Assembly: GCA_029101205.1 (NCBI GenBank)
Contig: JAQXQO010000117.1
Location: 1 to 32,964, forward strand
Length of the DNA: 32,964 nucleotides
Direction: 5' to 3'
From: Coriobacteriales bacterium
GTDB lineage: Bacteria; Actinomycetota; Coriobacteriia; Coriobacteriales; Atopobiaceae
Positions within the stretch are counted from its first letter, which is position 1, and the number at the start of each line of letters is the position of its first letter. A program made the translations under genes and the position numbers. A model generated the notes under the pieces. It ran no database searches and was not told the DNA's origin. It saw only the letters and a list, made by a program, of their open reading frames with translations. This document shows, one piece after another, positions 18,105-26,187 of this stretch.

Positions 18105-18144
18105 TGTAGCTGTAGGGCGCAAGGCACCGCAAGGCTAGTCACAG

Positions 18145-18177
18145 GCCGGACCAGGTTTTCCTGGTCCGGCTTTTTTG
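18145..18177 (+). terminator. Rho-independent terminator after nifJ
   Basis: GCCGGACCAGG-tttt-CCTGGTCCGGC followed by TTTTTT. Confidence 0.93.
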
Positions 18178-18296
18178 TTTGCGGGCGCTAGCGACGCCGT
18201 GGGTGGCGTGACGCTCGAACGCCATGGCTCCGTGCGTGCCACGACCCCAGGGCGTGGTGCCGTGGCACACATCCCATAGCAGCTGTGATGTAGAAT

Positions 18297-19628
18297 TTGA
18301 CTATGCGTCTGCCTGCGGACGGGGCGGCCCAGGGGCCGCGGCGCAGCCAGACGCAAGGCCAAAGGGCGGCCAGGCAGAGAGGCATAGCAAAGGTGAACCC
18401 CGTAATCGTGATTCCCACGTACTGGACGAAGGAGGCCGTCGCGCCGCGCATCGGCGAGGTCGGCACCTACGACCATGCGACGCCCATCGCAAAGCCCAGA
18501 CCCGAGCTGGAGGACTGCCTCGAGTCGCTGGAGCAGGTGCGGGGCGTGCTGCGTGTCGTGGTGCTGGTGGTGGCCCCGCCCTCGTGTGTCGACTCGGCAC
18601 GTGCGCGAGTGAACGCCATCTGCATGGAGCATCCCAACCTGAATCCGCTGATCATCGGCCCAAAAGAGGCCAGTGCCATCTCGAACGCCATCCACATGGT
18701 GGCACCCAACATGGTCGGCGAGACCGTGTCGCTGCGCGGGTACGGCGCCATCAGAAACATGGGGCTGGCCGTGGCGGCGATTCTGGGCCATGACATCGTG
18801 GTCTTCCTGGACGACGACGAGATCGTGCTGAACGAGAACTTCCTCATCGACGCGGTGTACGGTCTGGGACTTCTGACGAGGCAGGATTTGCCCGTTTCGG
18901 CAAAGAGCGGGTACTTCTTGAACTCGCACGACTCCTGCTACGCGGACGAGTCCACCACGCACTGGTGCGACCGCTACTGGACAAAGAAAAAGGAGTTCAA
19001 CGCCTGGATGCGCCGCGCCCAGGAGGGTACGCGCATCTCGCGCTCGAACTACGTGTGCGGCGGTTGCCTGGCCATTCATGCGGACGCGTTCTGCCGCGTG
19101 GCGTTCGACCCCTACATCACGCGCGGCGAGGACATGGACTACCTGTTCAACCTGCGCATGAACGGCTTGGACGTGTGGTTTGACAACCAATGGTACGTGA
19201 AGCACCTGCCGCCGAAGACCCCGTCGGACGCCGCGCGCTTCATGCAGGACGTCTATCGCTGGACCTATGAGGTCGAGAAGATCGATGTGGCGAACCACCG
19301 CATCGGCCTGCACAAGATAACGCCCCAGTCGCTGTCGCCGTATCCCTCCACGTGGATTACGCCGGAGGTGCATAAGAGGATATTCCGCACGTCTTTGCTG
19401 CGCGCCATCAGCCAGCCCGAGCACCGCGAGTACTTCTACATCTGGACGCACGCTCGTGCCGACGCCAAGGTGTGGGCGCGCAGGGTCAGCGAGAGCTACC
19501 TGCAGTTCCAGACGTACTGGCCCGGCATGATGGCGCAGCTGTGGCGTGACCAGCCCCTGGCCGAGGCCATCCTGCAGAGCGGCGCCCCGCACGTGCCCAG
19601 CCGACCCAGGAGGGACCGTCGCAAATGA
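18297..19628 (+). CDS. Glycosyltransferase-like protein (GT-A/family 2-like)
   Basis: NPVIVIPTYWTKE...GHDIVVFLDDDEIVLNENFL (DxD-like)...GGCLAIHADAFCRVAFDPYITRGEDMDYLFNLRM. Start uncertain (ATG 18303 or GTG 18393 plausible). Confidence 0.8.
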   Translation: MTMRLPADGAAQGPRRSQTQGQRAARQRGIAKVNPVIVIPTYWTKEAVAPRIGEVGTYDHATPIAKPRPELEDCLESLEQVRGVLRVVVLVVAPPSCVDSARARVNAICMEHPNLNPLIIGPKEASAISNAIHMVAPNMVGETVSLRGYGAIRNMGLAVAAILGHDIVVFLDDDEIVLNENFLIDAVYGLGLLTRQDLPVSAKSGYFLNSHDSCYADESTTHWCDRYWTKKKEFNAWMRRAQEGTRISRSNYVCGGCLAIHADAFCRVAFDPYITRGEDMDYLFNLRMNGLDVWFDNQWYVKHLPPKTPSDAARFMQDVYRWTYEVEKIDVANHRIGLHKITPQSLSPYPSTWITPEVHKRIFRTSLLRAISQPEHREYFYIWTHARADAKVWARRVSESYLQFQTYWPGMMAQLWRDQPLAEAILQSGAPHVPSRPRRDRRK

Positions 19629-20968
19629 GGGAGTGGATTCTGAACCATACCTCCCAGCTGGTGCAGTTCGGGCTGGTATTGGTGTCTCTGGCCATGCTGG
19701 CGCTATTGTCCTGGGGCATCTCGCAGAGCAACCTGGCTGCATCCATGATTGCCGGAGCCATCCTGGCCGTCGCCATCGTTATGGCCGGCTCGGTGCTGCT
19801 GATGCCCGACGACCTGAGGTCGCAGGCTACCGAGCGCACGTTGCGCCTGGCCTCCAGCACTCTGAGCCACATGCGCGGCGGCCTGACGCCCGAGAACTGC
19901 ACGGCCGTGTGCCAGCTGCTTTTGCCCGAGACCCAGGCTTCCGCCATAGCCATGACCGACGCCTCGCACGTGCTGGCTTACGTGGGCGAGGAGCCCGCCC
20001 CCTATCCGCAAGGCTCCCCCAACAGCGCGCCTACCCAGGAGGTGCTGGAAAGCGGCCACATGGAGACCTTCTCGAGTCGTGACGTCCAAGCCCAGGATGG
20101 CTCTGCGCAGAAGAGCCGCGCCGTCGACGGCTTCCCCGTGGGCGTCATCGTGCCCCTGGTGGTCAGCGACAAGTCCATCGGCACGCTGAAGCTGTACTAT
20201 CGTCACGGCTACCAGGTGGACCGCATGCAGCTGAAAATCGCCCGCGGCTTCGCCGAGCTCCTCTCGACGCAGCTGACCGCCTACGAGCTGGACCAGCAGG
20301 CGGAGCTGACGGCGCGCGCCGAGGTGAAGGCGCTCCAGGCGCAGATCAACCCGCACTTCCTCTTTAACACGCTGAACACCATCGCCTCGTTCACGCGCAC
20401 GGACCCCACGAAGGCCCGCGACCTCTTGCGCGAGTTCTCGGTCTTCTACCGCAGGACGCTGGAGAACTCCGACTCGCGCATAGCGCTGTCGCGCGAGCTC
20501 GAGCAGACGCGCCGCTATCTGAAGATCGAGCGCGCCCGCTTTGGCGAGGACCGCATCGTGGAGGAGGAGCACGTGCAGGAGGGCCTGGAGGGCGTGCTGG
20601 TGCCGTCCTTCCTGGTGCAGCCCATAGTCGAGAACTCCGTGCGCCATGCCATGCGCGACGAGGGCCCACTGCACATAGACATCCACGTGGTCACCGACGG
20701 CAGCGACGTGCTCATAGCCGTGGCAGACGACGGCTTGGGCATGGAGAAGGAGGTCGCTGCGCACCTGATGGACCCGCACGCCCCGCACACGGGACATGGC
20801 ACGGGCATCGCCCTGCACAACGTGGACGAGCGCATCCGCCGCTTCTACGACGAGGGCTCGGGCATCGAGATCATGTCGAAGCTGGGCGAGGGCACCTGCG
20901 TGACCCTGCGCCTTGCTGGTGCGGCGCCAAAGATTAACTCGCGCGCGGCACAGTCTCATAACGGCTAG
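19625..20968 (+). CDS. LytS/YehU-type sensor histidine kinase (2 TM, GAF-like region, HisKA_7TM/His_kinase domain)
   Basis: ALQAQINPHFLFNTLNTIASFTRTDPTKARDLLREFSVFYRRTL; VQPIVENSVRHAM; VADDGLGM; GTGIALHNVDERIRRFY. ATGA overlap with the upstream gene. Confidence 0.93.
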   Translation: MREWILNHTSQLVQFGLVLVSLAMLALLSWGISQSNLAASMIAGAILAVAIVMAGSVLLMPDDLRSQATERTLRLASSTLSHMRGGLTPENCTAVCQLLLPETQASAIAMTDASHVLAYVGEEPAPYPQGSPNSAPTQEVLESGHMETFSSRDVQAQDGSAQKSRAVDGFPVGVIVPLVVSDKSIGTLKLYYRHGYQVDRMQLKIARGFAELLSTQLTAYELDQQAELTARAEVKALQAQINPHFLFNTLNTIASFTRTDPTKARDLLREFSVFYRRTLENSDSRIALSRELEQTRRYLKIERARFGEDRIVEEEHVQEGLEGVLVPSFLVQPIVENSVRHAMRDEGPLHIDIHVVTDGSDVLIAVADDGLGMEKEVAAHLMDPHAPHTGHGTGIALHNVDERIRRFYDEGSGIEIMSKLGEGTCVTLRLAGAAPKINSRAAQSHNG

Positions 20969-21017
20969 AATAAATGGGTATGGGAAACGTCGCGCTATGC
21001 GCTGTGTATTGGGTTAG

Positions 21018-21746
21018 GTGATTTTATTGCTGCACGCCATGATAGTCGACGATGAGGCACCGGCCCGCTCCGAGCTGAAGTACCTCCTCGAGGAGACGGG
21101 GCGCGTCGACAGCATTGTCGAGTGCTCCTCCGCACGAGAGGCCGTCGAGCGTCTGATGGAGGCTCGCGCCGACGTTATGTTCCTGGACATCTCCATGCCG
21201 AAGACCTCTGGCATGCAGCTGGCCGAAGCCCTGCACAAGCTGAAGAACCCGCCTGCCATCGTGTTCGTGACCGCATACAGCGAGTACGCCCTCGAGGCGT
21301 TCGACGTGGACGCCATCGACTACCTGATGAAGCCCGTCGAGACCGACCGCCTGAACCAGGCCCTCGACAAGGTGCAGACGCGCATGAAGCCCCCAACCAC
21401 CACCCACACCTCTGTCGAGCGCATCCCCGTCGAGAAGAGCGGTCGCAAGGTGCTGGTTCCCATAGACCAGATACGCTACATCGAGGCCAAGGACGACTAC
21501 TCCTGCATCTACACCGACACCGATCGCTACCTCTCGACCATCTCCCTGGCAAAGCTGGAAGACAAGCTGACGCCGCACGGGTTCTTCCGCGTGCACCGCG
21601 GCTACATCGTGAACCTAGCCTACGTTGAGGACGTCGAGGTCGTTTCCAGCGGCATCCTGCAGCTGGGCATCAACGGCATCGAGGGCAAGAAGATCTCCGT
21701 CTCCAGGAGGCGCGTCGTCGCGCTAAAGAGGGCGCTGGGCCTCTAG
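21018..21746 (+). CDS. LytR/AlgR-family response regulator (REC + LytTR)
   Basis: HAMIVDDEAPARSELKYLLEE...ADVMFLDISMP...IVFVTAYSEYALEAFDVDAIDYLMKPV; LytTR VLVPIDQIRYIEAKDDYSCIYT...FFRVHRGYIVNLAYVEDV. GTG start. Confidence 0.95.
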   Translation: MILLLHAMIVDDEAPARSELKYLLEETGRVDSIVECSSAREAVERLMEARADVMFLDISMPKTSGMQLAEALHKLKNPPAIVFVTAYSEYALEAFDVDAIDYLMKPVETDRLNQALDKVQTRMKPPTTTHTSVERIPVEKSGRKVLVPIDQIRYIEAKDDYSCIYTDTDRYLSTISLAKLEDKLTPHGFFRVHRGYIVNLAYVEDVEVVSSGILQLGINGIEGKKISVSRRRVVALKRALGL

Positions 21747-21770
21747 TCCCCGGAGGGACCACCCAACCAT

Positions 21771-22289
21771 ATGGAAAACGGAGCAATGCGCTACGACATC
21801 ATCTCGGACACGCACGGACACCTTTCGAAGGCTTTGCTAGACGCGCTTGAGGGCGCCGACATGATCATCCACGCGGGCGACTGCTGCTCGTTGCAGGACT
21901 ACCTGTGTCTGCAGCAGATAGCCCGCGTTGTCATGTGCCTGGGCAACAACGACGCCTATGTCGACTACAGCCCGGCCGTGAAGCGCATGGTCAGGATCTT
22001 CTCGTCGAACCTGCGCTGGGAGGTGTGCCACTACCAGGAGCGGCTGGACCTGGCCACGTGCGACGTGGCCATCTGCGGGCATACGCACCGGCCGTTCGTG
22101 CGCCGCGAGCCCAACGGTGTGCTGCTGATGAACCCCGGCAGCCCCACCTATCCACGCACCAGCATGGGCCCCACCATGGGGCGCATCGTCGCGGCCGACG
22201 ACGGCACCATCCAAAGCGCGCAGATACTGCAGCTGGCCGACGAGGACGAAGGCCGCCCGGGCTTCGCAAGGTTCTTCTCGCGCAGGTAG
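21771..22289 (+). CDS. YfcE/MJ0936-family metallophosphoesterase
   Basis: YDIISDTHGHLSKALLDAL...IIHAGDCC...VVMCLGNNDAYVD...DVAICGHTHRPFVRREPNGVLLMNPGSPTYPR. Confidence 0.92.
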   Translation: MENGAMRYDIISDTHGHLSKALLDALEGADMIIHAGDCCSLQDYLCLQQIARVVMCLGNNDAYVDYSPAVKRMVRIFSSNLRWEVCHYQERLDLATCDVAICGHTHRPFVRREPNGVLLMNPGSPTYPRTSMGPTMGRIVAADDGTIQSAQILQLADEDEGRPGFARFFSRR

Positions 22290-22367
22290 AATGGCACGTC
22301 GCGCCCCGGCGCCTCAGGACCGGGCGGGCGTGCGTCCCGACGAGGGGGGGGAGCGAGCCTGTAACGC

Positions 22368-23201
22368 CTAGGCACCGGCAGAATCCGAGCCACCTGGCCC
22401 GTCGGGAGCCCTCGACATGTCCGACGTCGACATCAGCATGGGGCAGAACACCTTCGTGTAGACGGCCAGCCACGCCAGCGACACGCAGAAGCCGGCCAAG
22501 ACGTCGGAGGCGTAATGAACGCCCAGGTAGATGCGGCTAATGCCCACCAGGGCTATAACGGCGGCAAAGCCGATGCAGCACAGCCAGCGCAGGACGCGGT
22601 CGCGTTCGTAGTGCCACACCATCCACGCGCACAGCCCAAAGAACGCCATGGACACCATGGAGTGCCCCGAGGGAAAGCTGTAGCCCACCTCGGACACCAG
22701 CCTGAAGCCATCGGGGCGGGGGCGTTGCACGATGGCCTTCAGCACCTGGTTCAGCACTAGGGCCGCTGCCAGGTTGATGGTGGCGCACAGGCCGGGGCGC
22801 TTGCCGGGGGCGAACGCGGCTATCATCAGCAGCATCACCAGCAGCGCCTCGGGCGTCGCCAGGTCCGAGAAGCCCGTCATGATGCTCGTCAGCCAGGGCC
22901 GGCGCAGTTTCATCACGAACAGCGTGTACGCCAGCTGGTCGAAGCGCATGACCTCGCCCTCCAGCACGTCCTCCAGGATGGCCAGAAACACCACCAGCGC
23001 CACGGCCACGATGACCCACCTGCGCTGGCGCACCACGGTGTGCCACAGCAACTTCAGCATGCGTTCCAAAAAGAGCATCCCCCTTGCTCGTCCAATGGCC
23101 GCTTCGCGGACCCGTGGCATCGTACGGGCCTTGCCAGATGGCGCGCATGCTCCGCTGGCGCGCGCAGCCCGCGGCGCTTCCCGGCCACACTTTACGTCCA
23201 T
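22368..23201 (-). CDS. PAP2-family phosphatase
   Basis: KAIVQRPRPDGF, SFPSGHSMVSM, GISRIYLGVHYASDVLAGF; start uncertain (23078 plausible, MLFLERMLKLLWH). Confidence 0.9.
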   Translation of the reverse strand: MDVKCGREAPRAARASGACAPSGKARTMPRVREAAIGRARGMLFLERMLKLLWHTVVRQRRWVIVAVALVVFLAILEDVLEGEVMRFDQLAYTLFVMKLRRPWLTSIMTGFSDLATPEALLVMLLMIAAFAPGKRPGLCATINLAAALVLNQVLKAIVQRPRPDGFRLVSEVGYSFPSGHSMVSMAFFGLCAWMVWHYERDRVLRWLCCIGFAAVIALVGISRIYLGVHYASDVLAGFCVSLAWLAVYTKVFCPMLMSTSDMSRAPDGPGGSDSAGA

Positions 23202-23285
23202 CCGAGTTTCTAGCCATCATAGGCCGCGGGTGTCGTCAATTGCCCAAGCCCACGGTAAGCGCAGCCCCAACGTAGCCATACAAAA

Positions 23286-23315
23286 AGCCAGGCGGCGTGC
23301 CGTGGCACGTCGCCT
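23286..23315 (-). terminator. Rho-independent terminator of trxA
   Basis: CAGGCGaCGTGCCacGGCACGcCGCCTG on the minus strand followed by CTTTTTG. Confidence 0.75.
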
Positions 23316-23364
23316 GGGGGAAGAAGGAAGGGGCAAAGGAAGGGAAGGGCAGTTGGGCCAGCCA

Positions 23365-23685
23365 CTACAGGTTTGCCTGGATTTCCGTTACCAGGTTGTC
23401 CTTCGGCATGAGGCCCACCATGGTGTGGACGGGCTTGCCGCCCTTGAAGATGATGAGCGTGGGGATGGACACGATGCGGAACTTCGTGGCCAGGTCGGGC
23501 TCGTCGTCGACGTTGCACTTATAGAAGTCGACCTGGTCGCCCATCTGTTGGCTGACCTGCTCGACGATGGGGCTGAGGGCACGGCAGGGACCGCACCAGG
23601 AGGCCCAGAAGTCGATGAGGACGGGCTTGGTGCTCTGGGCAACGACCGAGTCGAACGTTGCGGTGGTGATTTCATTCACGGCCAT
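23365..23685 (-). CDS. trxA: Thioredoxin
   Basis: VLIDFWASWCGPCRALSPIVEQVS...FYKCNVDDEPDLATKFRIVSIPTLIIFKGGK; WCGPC active site and cis-Pro. Confidence 0.97.
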   Translation of the reverse strand: MAVNEITTATFDSVVAQSTKPVLIDFWASWCGPCRALSPIVEQVSQQMGDQVDFYKCNVDDEPDLATKFRIVSIPTLIIFKGGKPVHTMVGLMPKDNLVTEIQANL

Positions 23686-23848
23686 GGGGTATCCTCCTGA
23701 GTGTCGAGAATGGCTTTCGTTTGGCTTGCGTAGCGCTTATACCCGTTTTTTGCGGTCTGCCGACACCCATTTGAGGTGTGGAGGCCCTGTGTGCGGAGCT
23801 GCCCTCAGGCGGACGGAGGTCGACGTTCGTGGCATGGGAGGCGGTTGC

Positions 23849-24409
23849 ATGGCGTTGCACCACGAGGCCTACAAGGAGGCCTACGTCAGCAAGGCGCGTG
23901 CCGAGGTGGCGCATCTGGAGAGCGCGGGAGTGGTCCTTTCGGGCAACTCGTTCTCGCAGGTGCTCTTTGCGAAGGGCCAGCCCGACCCGGGCGAGCTGGA
24001 CGGCAACGGCAGCCGCCTGTTGGCTGGCCCCGACGGCAAGGCGCTCAGGGCCTCCCTGACGGCGCTGGGATACCAGCCGCAGGACTGGGCGGCCATGAGC
24101 ACGGTGACGGCGGCTGGCGACATGCTGGACCCCGAGCTTTTGCGCCTGGCGGTGACCACGCTGGACCCCTCCACGCTGGTGGCTTGCGACGAGCCGGCGG
24201 CCCACGCGCTGCGTGAGGCGTATGCCGACGACCTTGTGGCCATCGAGGACTTCGACGCCGCCATGCTGGAGCCGGGCGTCGTGGTGCCCGTGCGGGGCAT
24301 GCGCGTGATGAACCTGGGAGGCTTCGAGGCGGCGCTGTCCGACCCGCGCCAAAAGCAGGTCATGTGGGCCCGACTAAAGAAGCTGCCGCCTTTGGGCGAG
24401 CCGTACTAG
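23849..24409 (+). CDS. Conserved-looking hypothetical protein, 186 aa
   Basis: Likely ATG at 23849 (MALHHEAYKEAYVSKARAEVAHLES...) with GGGAGG upstream; the track ORF beginning at 23567 overlaps trxA and is unlikely to be the real start. Confidence 0.7.
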   Translation: MALHHEAYKEAYVSKARAEVAHLESAGVVLSGNSFSQVLFAKGQPDPGELDGNGSRLLAGPDGKALRASLTALGYQPQDWAAMSTVTAAGDMLDPELLRLAVTTLDPSTLVACDEPAAHALREAYADDLVAIEDFDAAMLEPGVVVPVRGMRVMNLGGFEAALSDPRQKQVMWARLKKLPPLGEPY

Positions 24410-24581
24410 AGCCGTACCGGGGATGCCGCGTCTGCGGTGGCATGCGCTTCTTGGCCGCTCCTTACCTGCGTAAACTGCGAGTTTCGAACGCGTGGCGGGG
24501 GCTGGTCAGCGTGTACCATAGTCCGACTACTATGCCGTCCCCATGGCGGGGACGGCCTCGTGAAACCCGGAAGGTCCACCC

Positions 24582-25448
24582 ATGCGCATCAGCGATATTC
24601 TTGCCCAACGCCAAAGCTACTCGTACGAGATCTTTCCCCCGAAGGGCCAGATGAGCGTAGACCAGGCCGCCGAGGTCGTGGACCAGCTGGTCCAGAACCA
24701 CCCCGACTGGATCAGCGTGACCTTCTCGGCAGGCGGATCCGGGAACTCCCAGAACACCTTTGCCATCGCGGGCGACATCGCACGGCGCGGCACGCAGGCC
24801 CTGGCTCACCTGACGTGCATGGGCGCCACGCGCCAGGACGTGGACGGCTACGTGGAGCAGGTGCGCCTGCACGGCGTGCAGAATGTCCTGGCCCTGCGCG
24901 GAGACCGCATCCCCGGGCGCGACGTGCGCGACTTTGCTCATGCCAGCGACCTGGTGGCCTACCTGAAGCAGCTGGACCCAGACCTGTGCGTGGGTGGCGC
25001 CTGCTACCCCGAGGGGCACGTGGAGTGCGAGAGCCTGCGCCAGGACATCGAGCACCTGAAGGCAAAGCAGGACGCCGGCGTGGACTTCCTGGTGACGCAG
25101 CTCTTCTTTGACAACGACGACTTCTACCGCTTCCGCGAGCGCTGCGACCGTGCCCGCATAAAGGTGCCCATCGTCGCCGGCATTATGCCCTTCACCAGCG
25201 TGAAGCAGATCCAGCGCATGGCGTTCAACTGCGGCGCGTCCATCCCCGCGAAGGTCGTGAAGCGCCTGGTGCGCGCCGGCGACAGCAAGGAGGCCCAGGC
25301 GGCAGCGGGCATCGAGTACGCTTGCCAGCAGCTGGTGGACCTGGCTGCCAACGGCGTGGACGGCCTGCACATATACAGCATGAACAAGCCCGCCATCGGC
25401 AAGGCCACGCACGACGCGCTGGTGGACTGCGGCTATCTGCAGAACTAG
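24582..25448 (+). CDS. metF: 5,10-methylenetetrahydrofolate reductase
   Basis: SYSYEIFPPKGQ...VLALRGDRIPG...DFLVTQLFFDNDDFYRFRERC...VPIVAGIMPFTSVKQIQRM...GVDGLHIYSMNKP. Confidence 0.97.
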   Translation: MRISDILAQRQSYSYEIFPPKGQMSVDQAAEVVDQLVQNHPDWISVTFSAGGSGNSQNTFAIAGDIARRGTQALAHLTCMGATRQDVDGYVEQVRLHGVQNVLALRGDRIPGRDVRDFAHASDLVAYLKQLDPDLCVGGACYPEGHVECESLRQDIEHLKAKQDAGVDFLVTQLFFDNDDFYRFRERCDRARIKVPIVAGIMPFTSVKQIQRMAFNCGASIPAKVVKRLVRAGDSKEAQAAAGIEYACQQLVDLAANGVDGLHIYSMNKPAIGKATHDALVDCGYLQN

Positions 25449-25473
25449 GAGCAGCTAGGAGGTCCCGCGAGGC

Positions 25474-26187
25474 ATGGCACAGCTGCAGAGCTACGACATA
25501 CGTTCCATAGACGAGGCAGAGGTCCTGCGCTACATGGGCTACAGCGGGCAGAAGTACTCTCCCGAGCTGGAGGGGCGCATCCGCCAGACCATGCAGGAGT
25601 GCCTGGACGTGTCGCAGCCGCGCGGGCTCGTGCAGGTGTTCGAGGTGGCGGGGCGCGGCACGAGCGCGGACGGCCGGCCCGAGGTCAGGTTGGAGGGTAC
25701 GGCGCTGACGCTGGTGGGCGACTCCATGCGGGAGCACATGGACGGGGCCGTTGCCGTGGGCGTGCTGGCAGTTACGCTGGGCATGGCAAACGAGCGCATG
25801 CTGAAGCGCCTGAGCCTGACCGACCACATCCGGCAGGTGATCTTTGACGCGGCGTCCACCACGCTGGTGGAGCGCGCCGCCGACGCCGCCGAGGCCAGCA
25901 TCGTGCGGCAGGCCGCCGACCGCGGGCTCTTCACGAACTTCCGCTTTAGCCCGGGGTACGGCGACATGCCCATGCAGACGCAGCCCGTGCTGCTGCAGAC
26001 GCTGGACGCGCAGCGCAGGCTGGGCATCACGCTGACGCCCACGCTGCTGATGACCCCCACAAAGAGCGTGACCGCCGTGGTGGGCATGTTCCACGAGCGC
26101 CAGCCGTCCACGCACGGCAGCTGCAAGGGCTGCCCCTGCTTTGACTTCTGCACCATCAGACCTACCGGGAGGACCTGCCGTGGCTAG
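25474..26187 (+). CDS. Stand-alone methionine synthase reactivation-domain protein
   Basis: RFSPGYGDMPMQTQPVLLQTLDAQRRLGITLTPTLLMTPTKSVTAVVGMF resembles the AdoMet-binding activation domain of MetH; C-terminal Cys cluster CKGCPCFDFC. Confidence 0.85.
   Translation: MAQLQSYDIRSIDEAEVLRYMGYSGQKYSPELEGRIRQTMQECLDVSQPRGLVQVFEVAGRGTSADGRPEVRLEGTALTLVGDSMREHMDGAVAVGVLAVTLGMANERMLKRLSLTDHIRQVIFDAASTTLVERAADAAEASIVRQAADRGLFTNFRFSPGYGDMPMQTQPVLLQTLDAQRRLGITLTPTLLMTPTKSVTAVVGMFHERQPSTHGSCKGCPCFDFCTIRPTGRTCRG

Noticed and set aside
14490-18122. 1210-aa minus-strand ORF fully antisense to nifJ
   Set aside because: A shadow ORF expected from high-GC codon bias; the sense strand encodes a complete, motif-bearing enzyme. 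The antisense product is V/L/G/H-rich with no recognisable domain.
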